Notes under the pieces: model-generated
Databases searched by the model: none
What the model was told of the DNA's origin: nothing
What the model saw: only the letters and a program-made list of their open reading frames with translations
Source of the DNA: Streptomyces endocoffeicus
GTDB taxonomy: Bacteria; Actinomycetota; Actinomycetes; Streptomycetales; Streptomycetaceae
Length of the DNA: 64,000 bases
Assembly: GCF_016741935.1 (NCBI RefSeq)
Contig: NZ_JAERRG010000005.1
Location: 310,001-374,000, forward strand
Direction: 5' to 3'
Position numbers and translations under genes: made by a program
In this document: positions 26,105 through 33,420 of the stretch, one piece after another
How positions within the stretch are numbered: the stretch's first letter is position 1
Layout: every line of letters starts with the position of its first letter

Positions 26105-26884
26105 ATGACGACCGAGGTACACGCACCGAATGACGCGCTGCGGGCTGTGCGGATCGGCCTGCGGATGAGCCAGGACGACTTGGCAAAGGCGCTCCGCCGG
26201 GCAGGTGTCGAATTAGGCGAGCCGAACGAGGCCAGCAAGCGGCTGGTCCAACGCTGGGAATCCGGTATCAGCAGATCGCCGAGGCCGGTCTACATCCGCG
26301 CTCTGGAGAGGGTCACAGGCGTACCGATCGAGTCGTTGGGATTCGCCCCGCAGGTGCCCATGGCGAGAGTCCATGGTGATGGAGCAGGAGGGCATGACAT
26401 GACACCGAGCGCGGAGGGTGTGGCTCCCGCCTCCGCCGACACCCGGGCGGGCCGGCAGACAGCGGCAGAGAACTACAGCGGCGTTTGGCTTTCCCGGTAC
26501 GAGTACTACTCGTCAGGGCGCGAGGACGTCTTCGAGGGCAGGCATTACGTGGTGCTTGTGCAGCACGGCAATCGTCTGACGGGACGGTCACTCAACGGAG
26601 CGTCCTTGAACCCGGACTCCCCGCTCTCCCTGGACCTCACCGTTGACCGGAGCGTGGTCACGGGCACCTGGACCGAGCAGACGGCCACCGGCGGCTACTA
26701 CCAGGGGGCGTGCTACCAAGGCGCGGTTCAGATGCTCGTGGAGCCGACCAGCCGCCGCATGGCTGGCAAGTGGGTCGGTTTCGGCAAGGACTTCGACGTC
26801 AACACCGGCCCATGGGAGCTGCGCCTCATGGACACCTCGGTCTCCAAAGCGACTCTGGAGCGGTACAGCGTCCCGCCGGAGTGA
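26105..26884 (+). CDS. XRE family regulator with C-terminal beta-rich sensor-like domain
   Basis: Product 259 residues. The HTH (about residues 8-66) includes LRAVRIGLRMSQDDLAKALR and VQRWESGISRSPRPVYIRAL. It is atypical in having an insertion (RAGVELGEPNEASKR) between the helices. After a 40-residue linker the C-terminal 120 residues (YSGVWLSRYEYYSSGR, HYVVLVQHGNRLTGRSL, GKWVGFGKDFDVNTGPWELR) form a repeated beta pattern resembling a lipocalin-like or small-molecule-binding barrel. Probably leaderless. The stop lies inside a perfect 21-bp duplication. Confidence 0.8.
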   Translation: MTTEVHAPNDALRAVRIGLRMSQDDLAKALRRAGVELGEPNEASKRLVQRWESGISRSPRPVYIRALERVTGVPIESLGFAPQVPMARVHGDGAGGHDMTPSAEGVAPASADTRAGRQTAAENYSGVWLSRYEYYSSGREDVFEGRHYVVLVQHGNRLTGRSLNGASLNPDSPLSLDLTVDRSVVTGTWTEQTATGGYYQGACYQGAVQMLVEPTSRRMAGKWVGFGKDFDVNTGPWELRLMDTSVSKATLERYSVPPE

Positions 26885-26921
26885 CCGGTCCGCGTACGAA
26901 AGTGACCGGTCCGCGTACGAA
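26880..26921. repeat. Perfect 21-bp tandem duplication containing the stop codon
   Basis: AGTGACCGGTCCGCGTACGA plus A occurs at 26880 and 26901. The first copy carries the XRE gene's TGA (26882-26884). The second carries an in-frame TGA seven codons later. Confidence 0.95.
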
Positions 26922-26983
26922 GCTGATGGCCGGCGGTGCGGTGGCGGTCTTCTCTCGTGCCTTCCGCGAGTCGCGCCCGTCGT

Positions 26984-27871
26984 TCAGGCCTTGCATGAGG
27001 AGTAGTGGTTCAGATCCTCGGGGTCGGGTCGAAATCGGTTCTCCCAGTCACCGGGGTAGGCATGCACCAGCGCCGGCAGTTGGGCTTGGACGTCGGCGGC
27101 CCATTCCTCGGTGAGGTACGTGCGCAGGGCACGCAAGAGGCTCTTGCAGTCGGCCGTGTGGCCCTTCGGCAGTCCGATGCCGTAACGGTTGATCTGGCCT
27201 GCGGTGACGCCCGGGGCAACCTTGAGTGGGACCTTGCTGTTCTTCTGCTGTTCCACAAAGCCGTAGAGCAGCGCCTCGTCGGTGAACACCGCGTCGATCG
27301 CGCCGCGCTGGAGCTTTCGTACACAGGTCGAGTAGTCGGCTACTTTTTGGCGGGTCGTACCGCGGGGCAGCTCCGCCTCGGCCGAGGTCGATCCGTCGAC
27401 CGTGCAGATTTCCTTGCCCGCGACGTCCTTCTCGGTCTTGAGACCCTGATAGTCCTCGCGGATCAGGAAGCCTTGTCCGGTGACCAGGTAGGGCCCGACG
27501 AAGTCGACGTTCTGCTCTCGGTCCGGGGCGATGGAGTAGGTCGCGATGACCAGTGCCGAGGACCCTTCCTTGAGTTCCTGCTCTCGGTTGGCGGATATGA
27601 CGTCATGGAACTTGGGATGGAAACCGATCTCCCCACCGAGATAGTTGGCCAGGTCCACCTCAAGGCCGCGGTCGGTGTGGGCGGCGTGAAGGTTGAACCC
27701 CGGCTGGTCGGTCTTGCCGCCGATGAAGACCGTGTTGCGCAGGCGGGACTCCTCATCCTTGTCGTCCGAGGCGCATGCCGTCATGGTGATCAGAAGTAAG
27801 GCGGCCACCGTCCGCACGAGTCGTCGAACGCCGGGCCGGCTGGGGCCCGGGGCGTGCGTCGTGTGTATCAA
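26984..27871 (-). CDS. Orphan amino-acid-type solute-binding lipoprotein (SBP family 3, GlnH-like)
   Basis: Product 295 residues. The signal peptide ends in the lipobox-like MTAC (LLLITMTACAS), so it is a membrane-anchored lipoprotein. The family-3 pattern is clear: GLEVDLANYLGG, then VIATYSIAPDREQNVDFVGP and YGIGLPKG. Usual ligands are glutamate, glutamine or other polar amino acids. There is no permease or ATPase here; instead it lies 9 bp after a membrane protein gene. It may work as a sensor with that protein or serve transporters encoded elsewhere. Confidence 0.88.
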   Translation of the reverse strand: MIHTTHAPGPSRPGVRRLVRTVAALLLITMTACASDDKDEESRLRNTVFIGGKTDQPGFNLHAAHTDRGLEVDLANYLGGEIGFHPKFHDVISANREQELKEGSSALVIATYSIAPDREQNVDFVGPYLVTGQGFLIREDYQGLKTEKDVAGKEICTVDGSTSAEAELPRGTTRQKVADYSTCVRKLQRGAIDAVFTDEALLYGFVEQQKNSKVPLKVAPGVTAGQINRYGIGLPKGHTADCKSLLRALRTYLTEEWAADVQAQLPALVHAYPGDWENRFRPDPEDLNHYSSCKA

Positions 27872-27880
27872 TGAGGGTTC

Positions 27881-28627
27881 CTATTCATCCAGGTGAGCCG
27901 AGGTGACCGAGAGATCCAGCGCGCAGTTCTGTTCCGCGATCAGCCGGACCGTGAGCCGGATGTCCTTCATGTCCTCTCCCAGGTCGAGCACGAACGTCTC
28001 GCCGGCCGCCCGAGTCTGCGGGAGGTCCTGCCCGGCGCCGGTCGGAAGGGTCACGGTGAGTTTGCTGCCCGGTGTGCACGTTGGATCGGAGAGGTTGTGC
28101 TGGGTCAGGGCGAACCTGATCGTGAGCCGCGGGTGCGGATCGTCGGTGTGGGCTGAGGCGACAACGGTGTCCCCGTTCTCCACAGGGCGCGCCGGGGAGA
28201 GCGTGAAGCGGTGGGACATGTCCACGGGGCGGCTGTCCAGGTACACCCATACGCCCCAGGCGGGCAGTCCGACGATCAATACCGCCAGAGGGATCACGAC
28301 CAGGATGAGCGGCGGCCACAGGGGGCGCTCACCCTCCGCGTCCCGGCGCCTGATGAGCGGCAGCATGGCGGCGACGAAAGCCAGAAGTGCCCCGGCGGTC
28401 ACACCGACCACCCCGGCGTCCCCGCCGAGCGCGAGCCAGATCGAGGCCGACGTGAGAAGGGTGACGAGATCGACGAGGATCAGCAGGGCGAGCAACCGAT
28501 CGTCAGTGAGGGCGTCGCGGAACCGGACCGCCCGGCCCGACAGCCACGCCGGAAGCCGCAGGCTGGTGCCAGCTGCGGCCGCATCTCCCGGCGGGTCCGG
28601 TGGGACAGGGTTCGCATCGTCGGTCAC
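27881..28627 (-). CDS. Membrane protein with three N-terminal helices and an extracytoplasmic domain
   Basis: Product 248 residues with a GTG start. A Pro/Ala-rich cytoplasmic N-terminus (about 45 residues) is followed by helices at about 46-68 (LALLILVDLVTLLTSASIWL), 73-92 and 103-130. A C-terminal beta-rich domain of about 115 residues with two Cys (TCTPGSK, EQNCALD) is probably outside. I do not recognise the family. The gene is the first of a two-gene unit with the SBP lipoprotein, which suggests a receptor pair. Confidence 0.7.
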   Translation of the reverse strand: MTDDANPVPPDPPGDAAAAGTSLRLPAWLSGRAVRFRDALTDDRLLALLILVDLVTLLTSASIWLALGGDAGVVGVTAGALLAFVAAMLPLIRRRDAEGERPLWPPLILVVIPLAVLIVGLPAWGVWVYLDSRPVDMSHRFTLSPARPVENGDTVVASAHTDDPHPRLTIRFALTQHNLSDPTCTPGSKLTVTLPTGAGQDLPQTRAAGETFVLDLGEDMKDIRLTVRLIAEQNCALDLSVTSAHLDE

Positions 28628-29031
28628 GCGAACAGATTACGGTCGGGACATACCGGGCAACAGGATTTCGTTGTAACCGAGTTGAGCCCCCACGGGGCGG
28701 GCGTACACTGCGCGGGAGGGCTGTCGGGTCACCAGGTGGTCTCCGGTCGTCCGCCCGGATCGACCGGCCGCGCCCCCGGGTTCGTCCGCCCGTCACCCTG
28801 CTGTGTGACGTCCCCGCCGCGCCCCATCTGACGTGCCGCACCCCCGCTGACGTGCCGCACCCCCGGCCGCACCGAGGCCGACCTCCAGCGTCGTGCGTTC
28901 GCGCTCCACCGGGACATGTACGCCACGGGGTGCCCCGGGCCGCGGGGCGCCGCCCGCAACGACGCACAGCGGAGTGTCGACGCGTCGGAGAAAGTTGACG
29001 CGTCGGGAATCTCCGACGTAATCTCCGAGGC
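28628..29031. other. 404-bp divergent intergenic region
   Basis: It lies between the membrane/SBP pair (left) and arsR (right). It holds a 19-bp-period duplication CTGACGTGCCGCACCCCC (28828 and 28847) and, at its right end, the arsR promoter with its inverted repeat. No gene supported. Confidence 0.6.
28983..29024 (+). promoter_or_regulatory. arsR-type promoter with flanking 9-bp inverted repeat
   Basis: TTGACG (28995-29000), an 18-bp spacer and TAATCT (29019-29024), which ends seven bases before the GTG start, so the transcript is probably leaderless. CGTCGGAGA (28983-28991) and TCTCCGACG (29010-29018) form a perfect dyad across the -35 and spacer, a good candidate autoregulatory operator. 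Confidence 0.65.
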
Positions 29032-29343
29032 GTGCCCACAGACGTCTTCAGCGCGCTCGCCAACCCCGTGCGCCGCAAGCTGCTCGACTGCCTCCGGGAC
29101 GGCCCCCGCGCCGTCAACGACCTCGCGGGCGAGTTCGAGCTGAGCAGACCGGCGATCTCGGAACATCTCCAGGTGCTCCGGCTGGCCCGGCTCGTACGGG
29201 AGGAGCCGCGGGGGCGGCAGCGGTACTACCACCTGGAGCCGGATCCGCTCGCCGAGGTGCAGCAGTGGCTGCATCCCTTCGAGCACTACTGGCGCGAGCG
29301 GCTCCGCGCGCTGCGCGACGTCCTCGACGAGGAGAACCCATGA
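29032..29343 (+). CDS. ArsR family winged-helix repressor
   Basis: Product 103 residues with a GTG start. The winged helix MPTDVFSALANPVRRKLLDCL then LAGEFELSRPAISEHLQVLR is the ArsR signature of the subgroup paired with SRPBCC/AHSA1 genes. It lacks the ELCVCDL metal site of arsenic sensors. Its stop overlaps the next gene's start (ATGA), so the two are co-translated. It probably represses its own operon through the dyad upstream. Confidence 0.9.
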   Translation: MPTDVFSALANPVRRKLLDCLRDGPRAVNDLAGEFELSRPAISEHLQVLRLARLVREEPRGRQRYYHLEPDPLAEVQQWLHPFEHYWRERLRALRDVLDEENP

Positions 29344-29753
29344 CCGAGCCCGATGCCATCCACTGCGACCAGTTCCTGCCCCACCCCCCGGCCGTCGTGT
29401 GGAAGGCCCTCACCGATCCGCGGCCGCACGCGCGGTGGTGGGCCGCGGGCGATGTGCGGGCGGAGGTCGGCCACCGCTTCACGCTCGACATGGGGCCCTG
29501 GGGAGAGCAGCCCTGCGAGGTGATCGCCGTCGAGCCGGAGCGGCTGCTGAGCTACCGGTTCGCCGGGACCACCCTCGACACCACCATCACCTGGCGCCTC
29601 GAACCGGAGGGCGCCGGCACCCGGCTCTTCCTCGCGCACACCGGGTTCGACCTCGACTCCCCGCTCGGCAGGAAGGCGCTCGACGGCATGGGCCGCGGCT
29701 GGCCCTCGGTGCTCGAGAACCTCGCCAGGGTGCTCGCCGAACCGGCGAGCTGA
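29340..29753 (+). CDS. SRPBCC (AHSA1-like) domain protein
   Basis: Product 137 residues. The START-like hydrophobic-pocket fold is recognised from HPPAVVWKALTDPRPHARWW at the start, LDMGPWGEQPCEVIAVEPER in the middle and the C-terminal helix GWPSVLENLARVLAE. The ArsR-SRPBCC pairing is common in actinobacteria. The ligand and role are unknown. The 3' end is duplicated beyond the stop. Confidence 0.88.
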   Translation: MTEPDAIHCDQFLPHPPAVVWKALTDPRPHARWWAAGDVRAEVGHRFTLDMGPWGEQPCEVIAVEPERLLSYRFAGTTLDTTITWRLEPEGAGTRLFLAHTGFDLDSPLGRKALDGMGRGWPSVLENLARVLAEPAS

Positions 29754-29800
29754 GCGACAGAGCTGAGCGCCCGGCCGGGAACACCGGCGAGCTGAGCGAC
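29741..29800. repeat. 18-bp direct repeat (period 42) containing the SRPBCC stop codon
   Basis: ACCGGCGAGCTGAGCGAC occurs at 29741 and 29783. The first copy includes the TGA (29751-29753), and the second has an in-frame TGA 14 codons on. GGCCGGGAAC also repeats downstream. Confidence 0.9.
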
Positions 29801-29812
29801 CGGCCGGGAACC

Positions 29813-30841
29813 TTACGAGAAGCGGGCTATCGCCGTCATCGTCGGCCGCAGGTTCCGTACCGCGGGCAGCCACCGCATCAGCGGCGCCAGCGCCCCGTAG
29901 TAGAACCCCCGGCCGCGCGGCAGTGGCACCTCGCGCACGTCCGTGATCGCCGGATGGGCCGTCCGCACCTTGGGCAGCTCACCCGCGTCCATGCCCCACG
30001 GCATGGGCGGCGCTTGATAGCCCCCCGCGGTGCGCATCTCGCCGCGCATCGTCCGGGCGCTGAACCACCGCGGCACCGCGTCGAAGACCAGCGCCCCGCC
30101 CCGGAACCGCTCGGCGCACCCCGCGATCAGGTCCTTCACCTCGGCCGGCCGCAGATACATCAGCAGCCCCTGCGCGGTGATCAGCACCCCGCGCGCCGGA
30201 TCGACCTCGTCCCGCCAGGACAGGTCGAGCGCCGAGCGGGCGAGGGTGCGCCGCCGCTCGTCGTCGGGCAGCAGCGCCCGCCGCACCTCGGCGGTCTCCG
30301 GCAGCTCCACGCACACCCAGCGCGCCCGCCCGTTGTCCACCCGCCAGAACTGCGTCTCCAGACCCTCGGCGAGCGTGACGACCGTGCCGTCCGGATGCTC
30401 GTCGAGGAAGGCCCGTACGACGGTGTCGAAGGTGCGGACCCGTAGCGCCTGGCCCTGCGCCAGCAGCGGGCTGGGCGCCCCGAAGGTCTCCTCGAAGGGG
30501 TAGTCGACGCGGTCGACCAGCTCCACGGCCTTGGGGTCGTCCAGCACGGTCCGCGCCCGGCGGGCCTCGGCGGCCCGCATATAGAGGTTCCACAGCAGGG
30601 TCTCGGGCACCTCGCTCAGCTCGACGCGCCGACCGCCCTCGCCGCCCATCGTGCCGTCCCCGCCCCTCGTGCCGTCCCCGCCCCTGTTCCCGGTCGAGTC
30701 CCTGTTCCCGGCCCCGTCCCTGTTCCCGGCCCCGTCCCTGTTCCCGGTCCCGTCCGGTCCGGCGTCCGCCATGGCGTCGTCACTCCTCGCACGCGCGTCC
30801 CCCGGCGTTTCCCCCACCGCTTCCATCGCCTCCACCGCCAT
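29813..30841 (-). CDS. Class I SAM-dependent methyltransferase (PPM1/Tcmp leucine carboxyl methyltransferase family)
   Basis: Product 342 residues from the ATG at 30841 (GGTGAGG upstream). The family is identified from PETLLWNLYMRAAEARR, DDPKAVELVDRVDYPFEETF and VVTLAEGLETQFWRVDNGRA (SAM motif), then VLITAQGLLMYLRPAEVK. Members methylate carboxyls or hydroxyls of small metabolites and polyketides. The first 65 residues contain a Gly/Asn/Arg repeat (GAGNRDGAGNRDSTGNRGGD) encoded by an 18-bp repeat. If translation begins at the ATG at 30649 instead, that repeat is untranslated. Substrate unknown. Confidence 0.85.
   Translation of the reverse strand: MAVEAMEAVGETPGDARARSDDAMADAGPDGTGNRDGAGNRDGAGNRDSTGNRGGDGTRGGDGTMGGEGGRRVELSEVPETLLWNLYMRAAEARRARTVLDDPKAVELVDRVDYPFEETFGAPSPLLAQGQALRVRTFDTVVRAFLDEHPDGTVVTLAEGLETQFWRVDNGRARWVCVELPETAEVRRALLPDDERRRTLARSALDLSWRDEVDPARGVLITAQGLLMYLRPAEVKDLIAGCAERFRGGALVFDAVPRWFSARTMRGEMRTAGGYQAPPMPWGMDAGELPKVRTAHPAITDVREVPLPRGRGFYYGALAPLMRWLPAVRNLRPTMTAIARFS
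30648..30755. repeat. 18-bp tandem repeat at the 5' end of the methyltransferase gene
   Basis: CCCTGTTCCCGGCCCCGT-like units, about three perfect plus diverged flanking copies. They encode the low-complexity GNRDGA region or lie in the 5' leader, depending on the true start. Confidence 0.8.
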
Positions 30842-30873
30842 TCAACCTCACCCGATCCCTCATCCGGAACGGC

Positions 30874-30914
30874 GAACGCCCCGGCCCCCGGACGAATCCG
30901 GGGCCGGGGCGTTC
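30874..30914. terminator. Strong hairpin terminator of the carnitine operon
   Basis: GAACGCCCCGGCCCCCGGA and TCCGGGGCCGGGGCGTTC pair along about 18 bp around a 4-nt loop. It sits 19 bp beyond the thioesterase stop in the leftward direction. Confidence 0.85.
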
Positions 30915-30932
30915 AGGCGGTACGGCGGTCCT

Positions 30933-31406
30933 TCAACCCGCCTCGGCCGGAACCGGGCCGATCGCCCGGCCCGCCCACTCGGGGGCCTTCTCGAGCAGAT
31001 CCGTCAGCCGCTCCCGCACCTCATCGGGGAACGGAGCCGAGCGGCTCTCCTTCTGATCGATATGGAGCGCGAGCAGCTCGGTCGTGGCCGCGGGGGCGCC
31101 GTCCGGCTCACCCACATGCATCTCGTGGGTGAACCGGACCTTCTTACCGTCCACGCCGATGACGCGCGTACGGATGGTGAGTTCGGCGCCCTCCTCGACC
31201 TCGCTCAGATACCGGATGTGCGACTCCACGGTGTAGAGGGAGCAGCCGGTCTTGGCGCGGTAGGCGGAGTCGAGCCCGGTCTCCACCATCATCTCGTCGG
31301 TGCTGTGGCCGAAGACGAGGACGTAGAACGCCTCGCTCATATGGCCGTTGTAGTCGATCCACTCGGGACGTACGGTCTGCCGGTAGTCGGGGAGCGTGCT
31401 GCTCAC
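30933..31406 (-). CDS. Hotdog-fold acyl-CoA thioesterase of the carnitine pathway
   Basis: Product 157 residues. The hotdog signature is RPEWIDYNGHMSEAFYVLVF with the D-x-N-G-H active-site loop. In carnitine degradation a betainyl-CoA thioesterase is encoded next to, or fused to, L-carnitine dehydrogenase and releases glycine betaine. Its start overlaps the dehydrogenase stop (ATGA), which supports that role. Last gene of the operon, followed by a strong terminator. Confidence 0.85.
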   Translation of the reverse strand: MSSTLPDYRQTVRPEWIDYNGHMSEAFYVLVFGHSTDEMMVETGLDSAYRAKTGCSLYTVESHIRYLSEVEEGAELTIRTRVIGVDGKKVRFTHEMHVGEPDGAPAATTELLALHIDQKESRSAPFPDEVRERLTDLLEKAPEWAGRAIGPVPAEAG

Positions 31407-32416
31407 TTCTCGTCTCCCATGGTGCTGGGGGTAGGTGCGATGCCGTCCGTCCCCTCGGTGCGCTGCCGCGGCAGACGGCCAGTCGCCCGCAGGACGTCTA
31501 TGACGCCCTGGTCCCGCTCCGCGACGAGCTGCGCGATGGTACGGCTGCCCGCCGCCTCGTCACAGCCGTCGACCATGGCCGCACGCAGCGTGTCGTCCAG
31601 CTCAGGCGCCTCGAGACGGGTCCACGGAGACTTCAACGAGGGTCCGAAGTGGTCGAGCATATGTCCCATGCCTCCGTCGCCGCCCGCCAGGGCGAACGTG
31701 AGGCACGGACCCATGAACGCCCACCGCAGTCCGGGCCCCTCGGTGATGGAGTCGTCGATCTCCTTCACCGTGGCCTCACCGTTGGCCACCATGTGCAGCG
31801 CCTCCCGCCACAGCGCCTCCTGGAGCCGGTTGGCGATGAAACCGGGCAGCTCGCGCTCCATGGTGATCACGGACTTGCCCGCCACCTTGTAGAAGCGCGA
31901 GGCCCACTCGACCGCCTCGGCGTCGGTCCGCTTCCCGCCCACGACCTCGACCAGCGGAATGAGATACGGCGGATTGAAGGGGTGGCCGACGACGAGGCGG
32001 CCGGGGTCGGCGGCCTCGGTCTGCATATCGGTCATCGGATAGCCGGAGGTGGAGGAGGCGATGACGACCCCGGGCGGGGCCGCCGCGTCCAGCTGGGCCA
32101 GCAGCGACCGCTTGAGCTCCAGCTTCTCCGGGGCGCTCTCCTGGACGAACTGCGCGTCGGCCACGGCCTCCGCCAGGGTCGCGGTGACGGTCAGCCGGTC
32201 GGGGGAGGCGCCGTCGGCGAGGCCGATCTGCTCCAGGGCGGGCCAGGCGGCCGCCACGAGACGGCGCAGCTTCTCCTCGGCGTCGGGGGCCGGGTCCCAG
32301 GCGGTGACGTCGTAGCCGCGCGCCAGGAAGTGGGCGACCCAGCCGCCGCCGATGACTCCGGCGCCGACGCAGGCGACGCGGCGTACCTCTTCGGGGGCGC
32401 AGGGGGATGAGGGCAT
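31403..32416 (-). CDS. L-carnitine dehydrogenase (3-hydroxyacyl-CoA dehydrogenase family)
   Basis: Product 337 residues. It oxidises L-carnitine to 3-dehydrocarnitine with NAD. The Rossmann motif VACVGAGVIGGGWVAHF (G-x-G-x-x-G) is followed by FVQESAPEKLELK, SSTSGYPMTDMQ and VGHPFNPPYLIPLVEVVGG, the last being the 3HCDH signature. The C-terminal domain has GFIANRLQEALWREALHMV. Carnitine dehydrogenase rather than fatty-acid FadB is favoured by the adjacent cleavage enzyme and thioesterase, which form the known three-step route to betaine. Confidence 0.88.
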   Translation of the reverse strand: MPSSPCAPEEVRRVACVGAGVIGGGWVAHFLARGYDVTAWDPAPDAEEKLRRLVAAAWPALEQIGLADGASPDRLTVTATLAEAVADAQFVQESAPEKLELKRSLLAQLDAAAPPGVVIASSTSGYPMTDMQTEAADPGRLVVGHPFNPPYLIPLVEVVGGKRTDAEAVEWASRFYKVAGKSVITMERELPGFIANRLQEALWREALHMVANGEATVKEIDDSITEGPGLRWAFMGPCLTFALAGGDGGMGHMLDHFGPSLKSPWTRLEAPELDDTLRAAMVDGCDEAAGSRTIAQLVAERDQGVIDVLRATGRLPRQRTEGTDGIAPTPSTMGDEK

Positions 32417-32481
32417 GGCGGTCCTAAGGATGTGAGGGAGAGAAGGGGAAGAGAGGGGAAGGGAGGGGAGCCGGTGGGGGA

Positions 32482-33375
32482 TTACGCGCGGGGCTTGAGG
32501 CCCAGCCGCTGCCGCGCCTCGTCCGGCGTGGCGACCTTCGCGCCCAGCAGCTCCGTGATCTGGACCGCGCGCTCGACGAGCTGGCCGTTGGTGGCCTTGA
32601 CGCCCCGGCTGAGGTAGAGGTTGTCCTCAAGACCGACCCGTACGTTCCCGCCGAGCAGGATGGACTGCGCCACCCACGGCATCTGCATCCGGCCCAGCGC
32701 GAAGCTGGCCCACTGGGCGCCCTCGGGCAGCATGTTGACCATCGACGCGAGTACGCCCGGCTCGGCCGGGGCGCCCCACGGGATGCCCATGCACAGCTGG
32801 AAGACGGTCGGGTCGTCCAGCAGCCCCTCGGCCAGCAGCTGCTTGGCGAACCACAGCTGCCCGGTGTCGAAGATCTCCAGCTCGGGGCGTACGCCCAGCT
32901 CCTGGATGCGCTTGGCGCCGGTGCGCAGCATGTCGGGGGTGGAGACATAGAGGTTGCTGCCGTCGCCGAAGTTGAGCGAGCCGCAGTCCAGGGTGCAGAT
33001 GTCGGGGAGCAGGTCCTCGACGTGGGGGAGCCGGTCCAGGCCGCTGACCAGGTCGGTGCCGGGGAGGTGGGTGAGCGGGTTCTCGGGGTCGATCACCAGG
33101 TCGCCGCCCATGCCCGCGGTGAGGTTGATGACGACGTCGGTGCCGGTCTCCTTGACCCGCTCCACGACCTCGCGGTAGAGCCGCGGATCGCGGGCGGGGG
33201 CGCCGGTCTCGGGGTCGCGTACGTGGATGTGGACCACGGCCGCCCCGGCCTCCGCGGCCTCGACGGCGGAGCGGGCTATCTGCTCGGGGGTGACGGGGAC
33301 ATGGGGGCTGCGGCCCACGGTGTCACCGGCGCCGGTCAGGGCACAGGTGATGATGACGCTGTCGTTCATGGGCAT
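32482..33375 (-). CDS. Beta-keto acid cleavage enzyme (BKACE), probably dehydrocarnitine-cleaving
   Basis: Product 297 residues; the ATG at 33375 follows GGGAGA. BKACE/Kce-type Zn enzyme: metal ligands H49 and H51 in VVHIHVRDPETG, then INLTAGMGG, GSLNFGDGSNLYVS and GRMQMPWVAQSILLGGNVRVGLEDN. The family condenses a beta-keto acid with acetyl-CoA. With a carnitine dehydrogenase and thioesterase downstream the likely substrate is 3-dehydrocarnitine, giving acetoacetate and betainyl-CoA. The lysine-fermentation Kce alternative is unlikely here. 65 bp separate it from the dehydrogenase. Confidence 0.88.
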   Translation of the reverse strand: MPMNDSVIITCALTGAGDTVGRSPHVPVTPEQIARSAVEAAEAGAAVVHIHVRDPETGAPARDPRLYREVVERVKETGTDVVINLTAGMGGDLVIDPENPLTHLPGTDLVSGLDRLPHVEDLLPDICTLDCGSLNFGDGSNLYVSTPDMLRTGAKRIQELGVRPELEIFDTGQLWFAKQLLAEGLLDDPTVFQLCMGIPWGAPAEPGVLASMVNMLPEGAQWASFALGRMQMPWVAQSILLGGNVRVGLEDNLYLSRGVKATNGQLVERAVQITELLGAKVATPDEARQRLGLKPRA

Positions 33376-33394
33376 GGGCTTCTCTCCCTCTCTC

Positions 33395-33418
33395 GCGGTG
33401 CACCGCACTCTGGTGCGG
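33395..33418. promoter_or_regulatory. Overlapping palindromes, candidate operator of the carnitine operon
   Basis: GCGGTGCACCGC (33395-33406, perfect) overlaps CCGCAC-TCTG-GTGCGG (33403-33418). They fill the 45-bp gap between the regulator stop and the BKACE start, where an RNA polymerase or regulator site would be expected. Confidence 0.5.
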
Positions 33419-33420
33419 AG

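Noticed and set aside
28729..29286. Minus-strand frame across the arsR promoter
   Set aside because: It lies opposite the ArsR gene and has no recognisable domain or ribosome-binding site; treated as a shadow.
32482..33375. Lysine-fermentation 3-keto-5-aminohexanoate cleavage enzyme (Kce)
   Set aside because: The other lysine-fermentation genes are absent and the neighbours are carnitine dehydrogenase and thioesterase.
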